DNA of 64,000 bases from positions 7,639,501 to 7,703,500 of the forward strand of contig NC_092798.1 in NCBI RefSeq assembly GCF_918797505.1, given 5' to 3'. The notes beneath the pieces were generated by a model. It worked only from the letters and a program-made list of their open reading frames with translations, did not search any database and had not been told where the DNA came from. The stretch comes from Bemisia tabaci. Taxonomy: Eukaryota; Arthropoda; Insecta; Hemiptera; Aleyrodidae. This document shows, piece by piece, positions 1 through 13,159 of the stretch. Each line of letters begins with the position of its first letter. Within the stretch, counting starts at the first letter, position 1. Position numbers and translations under genes: made by a program.

Positions 1-1300
1 CTTTGTCTGGAAAACAGGAAAAAGTGATCAGATCATCACCTTTTTTTTAGGCTTTCACGAGCCTTGTGGGAGATATCTCGGGTTCTACAATAGCTATAGA
101 CTTCTTTTTTTGTAAAAAGAAAAACTCATGATTCAGGCTACAACATGTCAGAAAAAAATTTCAATATTCTTTCTTTTTCATTTTCAAAAATTATGAATAA
201 GCTCAGATGATTAAAAATAATATAAAAAAATTAGAAATCTTTCTTTATAACAAACTTCCATTCATGAAACAAAAAATCCTTTGGACACTTTGTAATAAAC
301 ATACTTAGACACATAATGAGCCAAAGAATATTGAAATTCATTCATCTAGTCTTGAGAAATCTCTGTCACAAAATGACCCTATTTTTTCAATCTTTTGTGG
401 TTTTAAGGGGAAGGAGTGCCCCCCCCCCCCCAAATTTTTTTGGGGGGGAATCATAGTTTGAGGTTCCCTAGTAGCACATCTGAAAATTTATACATATAAT
501 ATACATATAATATAGAGCATTCTATAATATATGTTTAATATATATCTTTTATAAGTATAAAATATATATAATATATTTTGAGCTGAGGGTTGAAAAGGTC
601 ATTCTATATTATATGCATATTATATGTATACTATATGTACAATATATTTATAATATATGTATAATATAAAATTTTAGAATACATATATTATAGTTATAAA
701 AAACGTATAAAAATATATATATTATATTTATAATCTATGTATAATATAATGTCAAAAATTCCTTGGGTTCTGGGGAGGGAGGGAGGGTAGGTAGTCGGTA
801 GGGATTTTTCATTGTTGGAGGGCAGGGGGGATCGGTACTACACGCCTTTTTCTCACTTCCCCAGGGGTACAATGCAAGAGTTTTTCTAACGAGCTATACT
901 CCTCAACTTTGAAATGGGGGGGGGGGGGGGAGATTTTTTTTTTACTTCTTGGTAAATACCCCCAGGAAATTTTTCTTTTTCCTTAAGAGAATACTCCTCC
1001 CCTCCCCCACCCCAGGAAAAATTCCTCCCGCCACCCCTAGAAAATATGTCTCCCTGTCGGACGAATTAATATAATTGTGCTCTCCATAACCCGAGAAAAT
1101 TTCCCCCCTCCAAAAAAAAAGATTTTTCTTCCAAATTCAATTGTCTCCCCCCCCCCATTTTTTTCTCCGTCCCCCCAAAAAATAACGTGTTCTCCAGTGT
1201 AGCTTTTTGGAGGTGAAACTGAAAGTCCCCAAAATTTGCAGGGTTCAAGAGTTAGAATATGTATTACAGTCTTACTAGTTTCCACTGGAGGAACTTAAAA
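1..1300. repeat. Low-complexity and AT-microsatellite stretch
   Basis: No gene is visible. Positions 490-750 are a degenerate TATA/ATATAA microsatellite. Long C or G runs lie near 420, 917 and 1147. A similar AT tract recurs at 4160-4360. Short reading frames here are translated homopolymers. Confidence 0.75.
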
Positions 1301-4300
1301 TTGAATTTTGCACGTACGTACTACGGGCACAGCTGTGACGGTTAGTGCCAATCTATGAATATACATGCATCACTAAAAATGCGATTTATTGTCCCATTAT
1401 AATTTCTACGGCACAGCTAAAAATGAACCATTCTGATTGCTAGGAATAGGATCGCGGAAAATTTGAACAGCGCGCCAGTCCGTGTACCTTTCTACGTCAC
1501 AGCAAATCTTCAAGATGGCTGCCATCAAGCCAGCGGTTCAACCAACGGCAACGGCCAACGGTTTTCCAATCCACAATCCACATCCACTTCATTTTGACCG
1601 TTGGCGTGTAATTACTGAAAGTGTAGTATCAAGTACCTGTGTAATGTAATTCGTAATTTCACAAATGTGTGGTTCGGTTCATAGATACTTACCAGTCTCA
1701 TTACTATTTTGGGGATCTGTGGTTTTGTTTCGTGAATTCGTGATGAATGGTTTGCTACCCTAGGGTAAATGGTCGAATGAGCTCTAAAGCTCGAACTAAA
1801 ACTCAATTCTATGTGCTCCTGGCTCCTTCAGAGGCCGCGAGAATTCTTTGGTTCTGTATTGTGTGTCTTTTTTCTCTGTAATTCTCAATTATTTCTTTCA
1901 AAAACACCGATCAAAGCAACTTCACGTGCTCAGTGATTTAGAAGCCTCTGGCGTGAACATCTTCATCTGATCTTCTTAACCTAATCTGTGGTACCTACAT
2001 AACACAATCATACTCGTTGAAATCTGATTAGGAAAATTTTCTGGTTCTGTAAGTTTCCATGTGCATCAGTTATTACCTTTTACCCAATCTCTCTAGGAGT
2101 AATGGCTGTATCTATGTTCCTCTACAGGCGCTAATTCCATTGTTCGTATGACTTTCAGCAACTCCTCTCTGGTTATTATTGCATAAGCACATACATGGTG
2201 TTCTCCTTAAGCTAGTTCATGGTAATGTCATCCAATCATTATCACATTCGGGTAATGAGAGCAGGAAGATAAGAGAGAGCCGTAGCAGGTATTTCAGTTA
2301 TAAGCAACACAGCTTGCAGCCTGACGCATTCTTTCAGCACTGCAAGCTAGGCTCTGTTCGCATCAGTGAACAAGAAGCATTACCAGAAGTATTCTAAAAT
2401 TGATAATGGGGCATTCACCAAAATTAAGGTGCGCCTTCTCTTAAATTGCTTCATTGAAGTATATTCACATGATACCGCAGTGGGAGTAGAGCCCGCTCAT
2501 TGGAACAGAGCCATCGTATGCTGAGAAAAATGTCAATCTCTGCTCAGTTCTGAATCAGCACTACTTAACAGGTTAATTCATGCAGTCAGATGGCACTATA
2601 CAGGTACTGATGGGTGATGACATAAACAATACTTGACTTTAGTCTCAATTTGTGATGGCTTTTGTTCTAAGCCTATAACCGTGTATAATGCCCTTGATGA
2701 GAGTTAATCAATGCCTATTTGATGATGGGTGTAAATCTATCGGTCTGTTATGTTCTGTGTTCAGTCATTTTCTCACATTAAATCTAGTGTACTTCGGTGT
2801 GGTTTCTCCTTGAAGTGGCAGCTCTTTGTGTAGAAAAATTTAATTAAGGTGATATGTCATATTCTGGGGTGTTAAAACTGGCGTGCAATATATCGCAATG
2901 ATCAAGTCAAATATCTTGGCAGATTTTGGGTTCCTAGCCAAAAAATAACAACAGCCCCTGGGCATGAGCCGTAAAAATAATTCAATCCATAAAATCGGCC
3001 AAATACAGAGAAATGAAAGCAGGATCCTTTTTGGAGAGAAATTTGCATCGAATACAGTTATTGCTAATTCCATCGAATGCAAGGTTTTTTTCTTTCAAAA
3101 AAGATCTTGCTTTAAATTCTCTGAGTGTTGCCAATATTTTAGTTTAGAATGATTCTTCGTGCGCAGGGGCAACTGTTCTGTTTTCAGGCGAAAAATTCGA
3201 GACGTGCCAAGATACTTGATTTACTCAATGCAATATTTCGCAGTCTAGTTTAACCACCCCAGAAACCATGACAAATAACATCAATTTGAGCATTTTCACA
3301 ATCCTAGAGGTAAAGAGAATGAAAAACTTAAGTATCTTAAGCAGATTGCTCAATGTGCCTGGACACAGCTAAGAGAAGACACAGATTAAGTGATCGCTTT
3401 GACGATAACCATGAGTTTCTGCTTTCTTCATTACTCAGGCGAGTATGATTTTCATGGAAATGTAGGCTGAGATTGACTTCCGATACGGCTAGAATTAGGT
3501 GAAGCTGATAAGTGTTGCAATTTTAAGAGTCAGATTACGTAATGAGAAATGATTGGGAAATGCACGGAAAATCAAGGATAATGGTACCATATGTAGGTAA
3601 TGTAAAGCAGGATCTGTAGTTACTCATCATCCTCATTGTATTAAGTTCTGCTCCATTGTATGATCCGTGGCAAGTAAGATGAAGAATGTTGAAATTACAC
3701 CAGATCAAAATGTGAATGTCTACTTATCAATGGACAGCTGTTCGTATAAGATTTTTAACAGAATCTGACCGTTTGATCCAAACTCAAACCAGGCAGACTT
3801 TGTTAAAATTCATTTCGCAGTTGTTGAATTCATCAGCCTACTTCGCCTTTTAAAACCACTTTGAACTTCGCAGGTGAGTTGCATCATTTACCTATCCATT
3901 TTGTGTTGCATGTCCAGAGCTCAACAAGTTAATGTCTTCCGTCGCAGTGAAACCCATGGCATCAAGTATATTTTGAAAGCTCATGCATACCCTCCTAATA
4001 GAACAACATTTTCATCTTGCAGGTTTAATACGCAAGCCTTTAATCATGATCAAAAGTAGGGGTAAGGACCATTGAGACCATTCACCTCTTACATAGCCTA
4101 GGGAGGGGGCATTGTCCTGGAAATTTTTGAAGGGAGGGGGGTGGGGAGCAGGACCGGCCTACAAATTCCTAATACATCTTTTATAGGTATAAAATATATA
4201 TTTATACCTATAATATATGTAGAATATAGCGCAAACTAATATAATCTTTATACCTATAATATAGGTAGATTATAGGTATAAAATAGGTATATATATTTAT

Positions 4301-7300
4301 AATATAAGTATAAAACATCTATAAAATATGTATATATATGTATATTATGGGTATAATATAGGGGAGCTGTGCTACTAGGGTTACTACCCACCTTATGCCA
4401 AAGTTTCAAGCCAAAAGCTTAAAAACTTAACAATTTTTTTTTTTGGGGGGGGGGGGTAGACTACCCTCTGAAATGTGAATGTGTGGAAGATTTTGCACCC
4501 CTGTTTGCAACATTTCAAGCAGTCTCTCAGAATTACAGTTTGAGAGAGTAAATATTTTTACTAAAGCTCATTGTTGGAGTAAAATATTTTATTTATAGGT
4601 AGTTAATGACTTCTGCAAGAGGCAGGAGTGAAGGTTTCGGATTTTTTTTTCTTTAGAATGAGAGGGACCGTATACAAAGTAATGCAGCAGGTACGATGAA
4701 AGAATATTTTGTATTATTTGAATTTAAATACAGGAGTGTACTAAAGTAATACTTATCATCTAGTTGATGTAGAGCTTTTTAGACATGTTACATAAATGTA
4801 GCAAATTGTTAAAGTGTTACATCTCAGCCAGAGAATTGATCTTGTTTGGGAATCCGAAAAGAAAAGGCATCCTTCCAGCAAGACCTGAGAAGCATTAGTA
4901 GGCTGGTATCCACAATCCTAGAAAGAAGAGACCAGAAACTGTGGTAATATGAAAAATAAGAACTATGAATCAAGGATATGAAAGAAATAGATTGTTGCCT
5001 GTAGCAACTTGGAGACATTCTACAAAAATGTGGTTCGAGGAGACCTAATTCACTTAGTCTCATTTGACATTCAAATAATGCATCGGTTCATGTTAACAAC
5101 AGTCATAAGTTTTTCACCTGGCCTAAAGTCACCAAGGCTCAAAGACTCTTGCTGCTTTCCAAACTTGCTTGAAAAGGCACACAATTCGTCTAAGAAGCAG
5201 TTGCATTCTAGCTGTTCAGTCGAAAAGGAATTTTGAAGGTGAGAGGGCACTCAAAGGGGCCTAACATTGGCAAAAATCCTATCTTTAGAACCGGCAAAAG
5301 AAGAGAATGAACAAACGTCACATCAAATGATAGCACCATTCAACATAAATGTAAAGGTTAACCATTGCAGATATGGGACCGCTGATGAATAATGCACCCA
5401 GGTTGATATGACATTTGTTGCTTCTTTTCTTTCCCTAGTTCTAAAACAGTCATCCCTGATTGAACTTTTCACAAGTCCAACTATGAGAGTCGATTATTAC
5501 TTTTAATTTCTCTACCTACAAAAGTATAATCCGGAAAACTTGCTTATCTACTCAATAAATCGCCCTGAATCGCAACCGTGTGAATGGGTATAACTCTGCA
5601 TGGATAAATCTTAGGGATGCAAATAGAGCTTGAAAAAGAGTAAATAGCTGTTGGCAGTATACAATGCCAAACTGGTTCAGCAGGATTGAAGTTTTAATCA
5701 TTGCTGCATGGATTTCGGCAAGAAGTTCCAATCATTGATGCTGGAAAAAAATCTTCATGCTATCCTTTAACATCTGCTGCAGATTCAGTTCTAAGTAAGT
5801 AGATACAAAACTTGTGAAATATTTACGAGTTCAGGATATTACATACCTGTGCATGTCATGTTTCCATCATTTGTGGGTACAGTTTCTTGAAAGGAAATCC
5901 TTAGATGTTGCACAATTATTTAGCTGGATGAATAAAAGTACAAAGTAGGTAATTCAAATTCACCCCAGATTCACGACTGTAAAATATTCCCACAACACTT
6001 CAGCACTCTGATGAAATTGTTTTCTTTTCGATAAAATCTTCGTTCAAATACAAATCATCTAACCTCACATTGAACACACTTTGATAACAACAGAACCCGA
6101 TCTCAGGTCTCCGAGGCTAGGAAAGGAATTTCATCCATCGCCGGCCGAACTTCCTTACTTTCCTCAAGGGGGGGAGGGAAGCGACCAGATGTAAACAAAC
6201 GTCACAGCATGCTATCTCTCTCTTACACATTGAGCCGCCCATAAAGAAATCGGTCTGCATAAATTCGGGTATATTTTTGCAAATAATACCCACAAATTTG
6301 GTATCATTCTACTCAGAATGTATGCTGCTACGCGTATTCGGTCGATTTTTTGCATGAATTTCAAGTCTTAGTTAATTATTCACTCTCAAAGACTCGCTCA
6401 CGTAGCAGCGCGACGTGGTGGCGGTTTCTGTCCCTAAATCGCTAGAGATTCACCTTAATATTTACTTTGAATTCAGTTTGTCAACTCTGCATTGGAATTC
6501 CTCATGCAACCGGTGAAAAGAACGGTAGAAAAACTTAACATCAGTCAGTGCATTTCTAAGATTGTCGGAAGCGTTGTCCCCTTGACAATTGTTATTTCGT
6601 GCATGTTTCAACGTGTTTCGCGACTCGTGGCTTTAAGTGGAAATTGCATGTTTTGTGTTCCTGTGTCTGGATCAAGCTCCTGTTTCTTAACTTGACTAGG
6701 TAAGATACTTAATTTTCATGAAATTACCTCTCTAACCAGCAAAATCTGTCGGCATTTCCATGTGCTCAACCCTTTCTTTGTTATCAGCTTTGTTGTTTTG
6801 CCGGCGTGAGGGCGGTAATAAACGAAGGTTTTAGATATTGTCAGACCTTCGCAACGTACAATCATCGAATCTGATTGGAACAGTATTCTATCTCCTCTGT
6901 TTGTTTTGTTCTGTGAACAAGGATGAGCAGAAAATGCAACTCGTATCTGTTATCTTGCGTCCTGAATCTACATCGCAGGTTATCTTCAAGCGATGCATTC
7001 AGACTCAGTACGCAAGGAGTGTTGACTCAAGTAACAGTTCTCCTCAAACCAATGCCCATTCCGACTACGCAGTTGTCTCAATGCACATGCTTGTACCCAT
7101 CAAAGTTGTTTTGTGAAAATATCTTTGGAGTCTGGTGTCATGAGCGTTTTGCTCATGTCCGTCTATGCCCTTTGTACAACAGCACTATCGGCGTGCCGTT
7201 CTCAGGATACTCTTTCGTTAAACACTCTTCCATGCCGAACCTGCACGCACCATACCTGGTACTTACCCGTACTATATTTTCTTGTTGTATATAACACATG

Positions 7301-7650
7301 AATCTTCCTCCCATTTGCACATTTCTAGGCACTATCTCTATTGGGAAGATCCTCAAGGTGTTGCTGTAGATTAGTATATAACATAAGATCAGACTTCAGT
7401 GTACGCATGGAATAACAGCTCTGATCACTATGATCAGTTAAAGGATGTTGAGTACGATGATGGTCCTGTCAAATTTTAACCGTTTAATAAGTACTCAAAC
7501 ACGCGAAAATAGTTGCCTAGAGGCAGTGCTTTTACTCAAGTTCGGATTATCAGGGAAAGTCAATATTTTCTTCCAAATTTTTCAGAGTATTAAATAAATA
7601 TTTTTCCAATATTTCGCTCGCAACTCGATTGTAAGCACCTGAAAATTTCC
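1301..7650. other. Mostly unique sequence without a recognisable gene
   Basis: About 6 kb with few obvious repeats apart from the AT tract at 4160-4360. Overlapping short open frames occur at 6838-7300 (92 and 123 codons), but neither shows a motif or family resemblance. A more CpG-rich patch lies at about 6120-6480. The region could hold untranslated exons or a non-coding RNA, but nothing in the sequence proves it. Confidence 0.5.
4160..4370. repeat. AT-rich microsatellite tract
   Basis: Degenerate repeats of TATACCTATAATATA type, similar in composition to the tract at 490-750. It is flanked by G-rich runs. Confidence 0.7.
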
Positions 7651-7689
7651 AAGAGAACCACCCACTTACTCATAACTTTCCTCAAAAAT

Positions 7690-9560
7690 TACATAAATGT
7701 TTGATCGAAGGAAATTTGGCAAGTATCGAATGTTCATACGGCGTTTTTCCTGATCACGACAGAACATAAAATCATGCGAGACCAACGCCTATGCTGCCGT
7801 GCTAAGGAAGAACGCCGTATGAACATTCGATACTTGCCAAATTTCCCTTGATAAAATGTTTATTTTTGAGGAAAGATATGAATTTCTTCCCTTGAATTTT
7901 CAGGGGCTTTATGTGAAATTGCAAACAAAATTATCTGACAAATTGGAAGGAAAATATTCATAAGTTAGCCAAGAAATTCGTGTATTATCAAAGGAAATTT
8001 GGCAACGCCTGATAGTTCATATGGCGTTTTTCCTTTGCACGGCAGTATGGGGGGTTGGACCGCCAGGGCTAGCCCCCTAGTTATCCGAATCACTGAATGA
8101 AAATATTCCAGAAAATCGTATTATATCGATTAAAATTCGGCAACGTTAAAAGGCTCTTACGGCGTCTTCCCCTCAACTCGTCGTCTCACGGACGAAGGAA
8201 CGTAACTCCATTCCAAAGTTGTCAAACTGGCTCAAAAAATTCATTGCTTTTACAGAAATGTACGTGTGCAATTTTTATTTGAAATCGTCCTGATTTTTGC
8301 ATGAAATCCGAGGAATGATCAGCGAAATCCTCAGTGACAAATGCCCAAGAGTCTCCTAATGAATACGCAATTTACGAGGGGAAATTTGGCAACATTGAAA
8401 TGTTGTTACGTTCTTTCGTGCGGAAAGTGGCGAACTCTGCCACGGACAGAGCTGTTTTTTCTCGGAGCCGTGCAGGAAAGTCGGGAATGCGGCTCGACCC
8501 ACAGGGGATCGAGCCAATGGGAGAGATCGGACAGAAATTTGACATTTTAGCTTAAAACTCCGCTTATACAGAACTTCGAGGTTATGAAAGTGGTTGCATT
8601 GGGTGTCATGTGAAATTTTCATTTAGGATTATCCTTTGAAATTGAATTTGTGACGAAATAAACATAATAATTTGAAATTTTAGTCAAAAATTTCGTGTCC
8701 GACCTCTTCTCTTAGTTCGTTCCACTGTGCGACCGTGATGAGCGGCGAGTACGAGGAAATGAAGAATCGAGGAACCAGCTCATTTATGCGAGTCTAGAAA
8801 GCAGATCTCTTGAGAGCCAGCCAGCGTAAACAGATTCGCAGCCCCTGCACCGGTTGTGAATGTGATCCACCGGTTTCTCTCCGCTCGGTTTACGCTGCGA
8901 GCTCTGGCGCAACGTTGCCGCGTCGGAGACTCATGATCCTGGACCCTGGACGTTGAGATGTTCGAATTAAGGGTTTAATTGTAAAATTAGGCAACCCTGT
9001 TAACGCCTCAGTTCGTTTCCACGGTACCGGTAAGGTTCAATTTGCGCTGGATCTGGAATTCTGGATCTGGGTGAACTATTGGCACTTCTCACGGGGTAGT
9101 CAACCTTGCTAAGGAATAATGTCGTATGAGCCATCGGGCGTTGTCAACTTTCCTTCGATAAATCACGAATTTTCAGGAAAGTTTGTGGGTATTTCTATTG
9201 CGATTTCTTAGAGGATTTCGTTCGTGGTTTGGTCTGAAAAGTCTGAAAATTGCTAGGAAGAATATTTAATAACTGTAACTTTCTATGAAATGAAATATTT
9301 TCTCGGAGGAAAGGCAAAGTTCGAATGCGTATGCGGCATTTTTACTTTGCCTGTGACCTTGCCTTTGACCTATGTCATTTCAAACAAAAAAAATGAACAG
9401 GGGCATTAAACAGTTTTGAATCTTTATCAAGTATTGTCATTTTTGGCCCTTGAGCCTGTTAAAAGATTGGTGGAATCAGTTATACAGGGTGTCCGGAAGT
9501 TAACATACTTAACTTTCAGGATCAAATTTTCTACTCGAAATAAGACTTTTTATACCTATA
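7690..9560. repeat. Inverted repeat 7702-7850 plus dispersed related copies
   Basis: The segment near 7705-7750 is repeated in inverse orientation at 7805-7850, with AAATTTGGCAAGTATCGAAT on one side. Diverged relatives of the AAATTTGGCAA module occur near 7990, 8135, 8378 and 9130, so this 1.9 kb looks like decayed copies of one repeat family. No coding capacity was recognised. Confidence 0.55.
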
Positions 9561-9566
9561 CACATA

Positions 9567-9829
9567 CATATCGACGGTGTAAGTCGGCAATCACATAACT
9601 TGTTTTGCGACGTCGCAGACTTCCTGTCATACTTTAATTTTTAAACGGAAAACTACTCAACGACAATTCTTCAAAACTGCCGTGATTTTTCTTCTCTGTG
9701 CGAAGAAAATTCTGCAAAAACTCCTACAAATGATGTCAATTTGTTCTCCTTAAAAAAAATAACATAGAGGCGGAGATTTTCAGACACCGCAAACGAGGTA
9801 TGTGATTGCCGACTTACACCGTCGATATG
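9567..9829. mobile_element. MITE, family with ATCGACGGTG termini (copy a)
   Basis: A 263-bp element with about 30-bp terminal inverted repeats beginning CATATCGACGGTGTAAGTCG. The interior carries a GCGACGTCGCAGACTTCCTG block shared with the copies at 19279-19541 and 34603-34857 and, in reverse, 30783-30991. It has no coding capacity and is a non-autonomous DNA transposon. Confidence 0.8.
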
Positions 9830-10115
9830 CCTGAAAAAGATTCATAAAGGGAGATATGCTCTTCCTAAGTTGCGTTTTTTTTTTTTCTTTCAAACTGATG
9901 CATCTCCTCGTTGTTTAGTTGTAAGGAGCTGGAACTCGAGGTAGGGGGGGGGGGGGGGGGGTGTATTAGTTAGCGTTCTGGATCCCAACGTTGCCGACGT
10001 GAGAGATAATTATCAACCAATCAGAGAGCGTTTATGATACAAGCAGCGCTCCAACTGCGCGGCGGCGTAAGTTGAAAACAACACATCTCTTTTCTTCTAG
10101 AGTCCCTTTATACCT

Positions 10116-10560
10116 AGAGTCCCTTTATACCCAGAGTAACGACAACTCGATTATCAGCTGACTGGCAGCCGACCTTGGCTGGCCATGGAGGCCGAAACTA
10201 GTGCACTCAAACGAACGATATTGAGGGATAAGGATCAGGAATCCTGCGATGTCTGTCACACAAAAACAACAACATCAACAAATTGATCAATTAAAACGAA
10301 AATTAGATTGGTTTGTGAATAATTTCTTAATCTATTTTCATTTTAGACCGATGGAAATAACAATTTACTCTTGATAAACCACAATTAGGTAATATTTTCA
10401 TTATTCTTGTTGACATTCGAGGTACCGCCATCTTGGTGCACTAGTTTCGGCCTCCATGAGCGAGAACCAATCAGAATTGGATTTTTTTTTAGGCCACGTT
10501 CAGCCCAGTCCTGGCCCAACCAAAAGTGAGTTGTCGTAACTCTGGGTATAAAGGGACTCT
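10116..10560. mobile_element. MITE with AGAGTCCCTTTATACCC termini (tandem copy 1)
   Basis: A 445-bp element with inverted termini AGAGTCCCTTTATACCCAGA and an inner inverted block around GGCCGAAACTAGTGCAC. A partial extra terminus precedes it at 10099. It abuts a second near-identical copy. Confidence 0.8.
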
Positions 10561-10561
10561 A

Positions 10562-10998
10562 TTTATACCCAGAGTAACGACAACTCGATTATCAGCTGAC
10601 TGGCAGCCGACCTTGGCTGGCCATGGAGGCCGAAACTAGTGCACTCAAACGAACGATATTGAGGGATAAGGATCAGGAATCCTGCGATGTCTGTCACACA
10701 AAAACAACAACATCAACAAATTGATCAATTAAAAAGAAAATGAGATTGGTTTGTGAATAATTTCTTAATCTATTTTCATTTTAGACCGATGGAAATAACA
10801 ATTTACTCTTGATAAACCACAATTAGGTAATATTTTCATTATTCTTGTTCACATTCGAGGTACCGCCATCTTGGTGCACTAGTTTCGGCCTCCATGAGCG
10901 AGAACCAATCAGAATTGGATTTTTTTTTAGGCCACTTTCAGCCCAATCCTGGCCCAACCAAAAGTGAGTTGTCGTAACTCTGGGTATAAAGGGACTCT
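10562..10998. mobile_element. MITE with AGAGTCCCTTTATACCC termini (tandem copy 2)
   Basis: Almost identical to the copy at 10116-10560 with scattered substitutions, and missing the first bases of its left terminus. The head-to-tail pair lies inside the reverse MITE at 9966-11908. Confidence 0.8.
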
Positions 10999-11010
10999 AT
11001 TTTCTTCATG

Positions 11011-11271
11011 CCGCAATCAGACGCTGAATTCAGCAGCTGAATGTGGAAGTCAACAGTCATCGCCCAACGGCTGAAATTTAGCAAATTCGAGTTATTTTCA
11101 TCCAGATGTGTATCAAATCTACTCGAATAGTTCAGACAAATTCAAAATTGGTCCGATGGTTGCTGAGAATCGTTGCTGAATTTTGCGCGTCTCGCGCAAA
11201 ATTCAGGCATCGGGGCGATGACTTCCACATTCAAGCCACATTCAGCTCCCACATTCAGCGTGTGATTGCGG
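11011..11271. mobile_element. MITE with CCGCAATCANACGCTGAAT termini
   Basis: A 261-bp element whose ends read CCGCAATCAGACGCTGAAT and its inverse with one mismatch. The interior has further inverted ATTCAGC / TTCCACATTCA blocks. The paralogue at 14349-14842 lacks this segment. Confidence 0.75.
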
Positions 11272-11332
11272 TGTCACGTCACGCGGGTATGTTTTTAGGT
11301 TAGGTTTTGTCTCTGGAGAATCGTTAGCTTAG

Positions 11333-11713
11333 TTATAGTCTGTCCGAGATGGGAAGGTCCGTGGAAAGTCGGAATAATTAGCACTATTTTGCAGGGTGGG
11401 GGTGTCTCGACCCTCGTCAACTGTCACTTATCGATGTTTCGCGCACGCCGCAGCCACCGCACAGGAGGCTATGGGCCTCGGAGCGGCGGTTTTTCCCGGG
11501 ATATGAACCTGGAGCCGCAAATTCCTGTGCTAGGCGCCGAGCTGCGCGATGCGGCAAGCGACTCATAAGGAGTCAGCCCTCTGTGCGGTGCGCCACGACA
11601 CAGGATTGGTTCAGTGTCTTCATCTCTTACAATGGCTCGAACGCTACCCTTGTTTCTACATAGTGCAATTAATTCCGACTTTCCACGGACCTTCCCATCT
11701 CGGACAGACTATA
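11333..11713. mobile_element. hAT-like MITE with ATAGTCTGTCCGAG termini
   Basis: Terminal inverted repeats of about 40 bp (ATAGTCTGTCCGAGATGGGA...). The flanks repeat GCTTAG, extendable to TAGCTTAG, while the empty paralogous site near 14505-14520 has a single copy. A 6-8 bp duplication fits hAT. The GC-rich interior differs in composition from the surroundings and has no open frame. Confidence 0.75.
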
Positions 11714-12308
11714 GCTTAGAGGTTGCCGTAGAGCAACTTGTCTCTGAGAGCAACCTTTAACTTATCGACTGACTCAAATATCCCGCCACGGTTTAATGAT
11801 CGGCGCGGAGTGAAATAATCGCTCGATTATACTTTTGCCACTAACGACGGCGTTAACGTAACGATTTCAATACCAACGCGGAAAATAATCAGCCTGCAGA
11901 TCGCCAACTTGGAGGCCTTGTCTCCACGGGACGTTTTCATAGGATTTGTCCCAAGTTCGAATCGCAGGAATGAAACTTCTGGGATTTTTCGCAGTTACCG
12001 TCTCCACGGGACGGGGCTCATACGGTCCTGTGACTAGTTTGCGCGGGAAGATAAATTAGTTAAAGTAGATTATTTAACCGGGATTACAATAATAATTGCA
12101 CTCAATTGACAATTAGACACATTATTTTAACTAAAAAAAACATTAACAATGGAGTAATGAATAAAATATCGCACAATTCGTTTTCACTTCTTCCTCTCTC
12201 AGCGAGTCCTACGGGTAAAGGACCATACTTGGTACCGGGAAAAATATTGATTAACTCAATATTTTTCCCAACTTCGTAAGTGGGATTTTTCCCTGGGACA
12301 AATCCCGT

Positions 12309-12558
12309 TGTGGCGGCCAATCACCGCTCACCTCTGGCGACGCAGCCCATGCTCGCCCCTGATTGGCCGCCGCAGTCTCAACCACGGCTATATATGTCGT
12401 GCCCTCACCGCTTCAAGACACTCCGCACCCGTACGTCACACGGGACTCACTTCACCACAGCACGCAGCGGACCTCATGCAGCCGGCCGGCTTGCCCTCTC
12501 CAACGGCTCTTCTTAGAGCCACCACACACAAGAGCACCTGTCATGGTCTTTGGCCATA
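12309..12558 (+). repeat. Left LTR of the TRIM-like element
   Basis: Begins TGTGGCGGCCAATC and ends TTTGGCCATA. It carries CCAAT-type boxes (GGCCAATC, GATTGG) and a TATA-like CTATATATG at about 12388, so it looks like a working pol II promoter. Confidence 0.85.
12388..12396 (+). promoter_or_regulatory. TATA-like box in the left LTR
   Basis: CTATATATG lies about 25 bp downstream of an inverted CCAAT box (GATTGG at 12361) within the LTR. The identical motif recurs in the right LTR near 13239. Confidence 0.5.
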
Positions 12559-13159
12559 TTGGTGACTCCCGCCGTGAGTGAACACGCACAGCCAACTGAT
12601 TCACTTCATTCAAGCAACCCCACCTCAAGAACACGCTCAACCTTCTCTCAAGTCATCTGTACCCAAGCACTCAAACTCAAATCTCTCACTGGAACAGTCA
12701 TATTTGATCATCTTAGCATGAGCATTGAAAGCTTCCAGCATCATCACCGCATCGTATCCATCTCTCTCCGCCGCGCAAATCAACACGCTCCAGCAAGTTG
12801 CCGCAGAACACAGCACGTTCCCAACTTGTTGTCCCGAGCATCAACCTCTTTGCCCGGAAAGATGATGGTCACAAAACTTCAACCGTGTGTCACCCGGGTC
12901 GAATGGCGCTCCCCGGCACGCTGACACACACCCCCAGCTTCTCACCACTCAATCAATCCTCAACTCACTCAATCAACCATCCCTCAACTCATATCATCAC
13001 TCAACCAAGTCCTCAAATATTCCACCATCACTCCCTCAATCCTTAACTTTCCAACCACTTTACACACATTTTCCAAACCTGTTACCACTCCAACATCCAA
13101 TTTCACCACTCACTTCTCCAACCACCCACAGAGACTCCGTCTCAACCGCAGGGAAGTAC

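Larger units (their letters stand above)
9966..11908 (-). mobile_element. CAGGCTGATT-family MITE, reverse copy, split by three insertions
   Basis: After subtracting inserts, this matches the reverse complement of the intact 494-bp copy at 14349-14842. It lacks one terminus (it starts after a G run at 9960). The other terminus is at about 11908 (AATAATCAGCCTG). Insertions at 10116-10998, 11011-11271 and about 11333-11713 are absent from the intact copy. Confidence 0.75.

Noticed and set aside
1490..1560. CAAGATGGCTGCC as a start codon of the missing VCP exon
   Set aside because: The downstream codons do not resemble the VCP N-terminus and no phase-1 donor follows.
6838..7300. Overlapping 92- and 123-codon frames
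   Set aside because: No motif, no splice context and three overlapping frames open together. Open by chance in a GC-balanced patch.
11400..11640. tRNA-derived SINE inside the hAT-like MITE
   Set aside because: The minus strand has a B-box-like GGTTCATATCC and an A-box-like GTGGCGCACCG, but they lie about 73 bases apart and no cloverleaf forms. Not supported.
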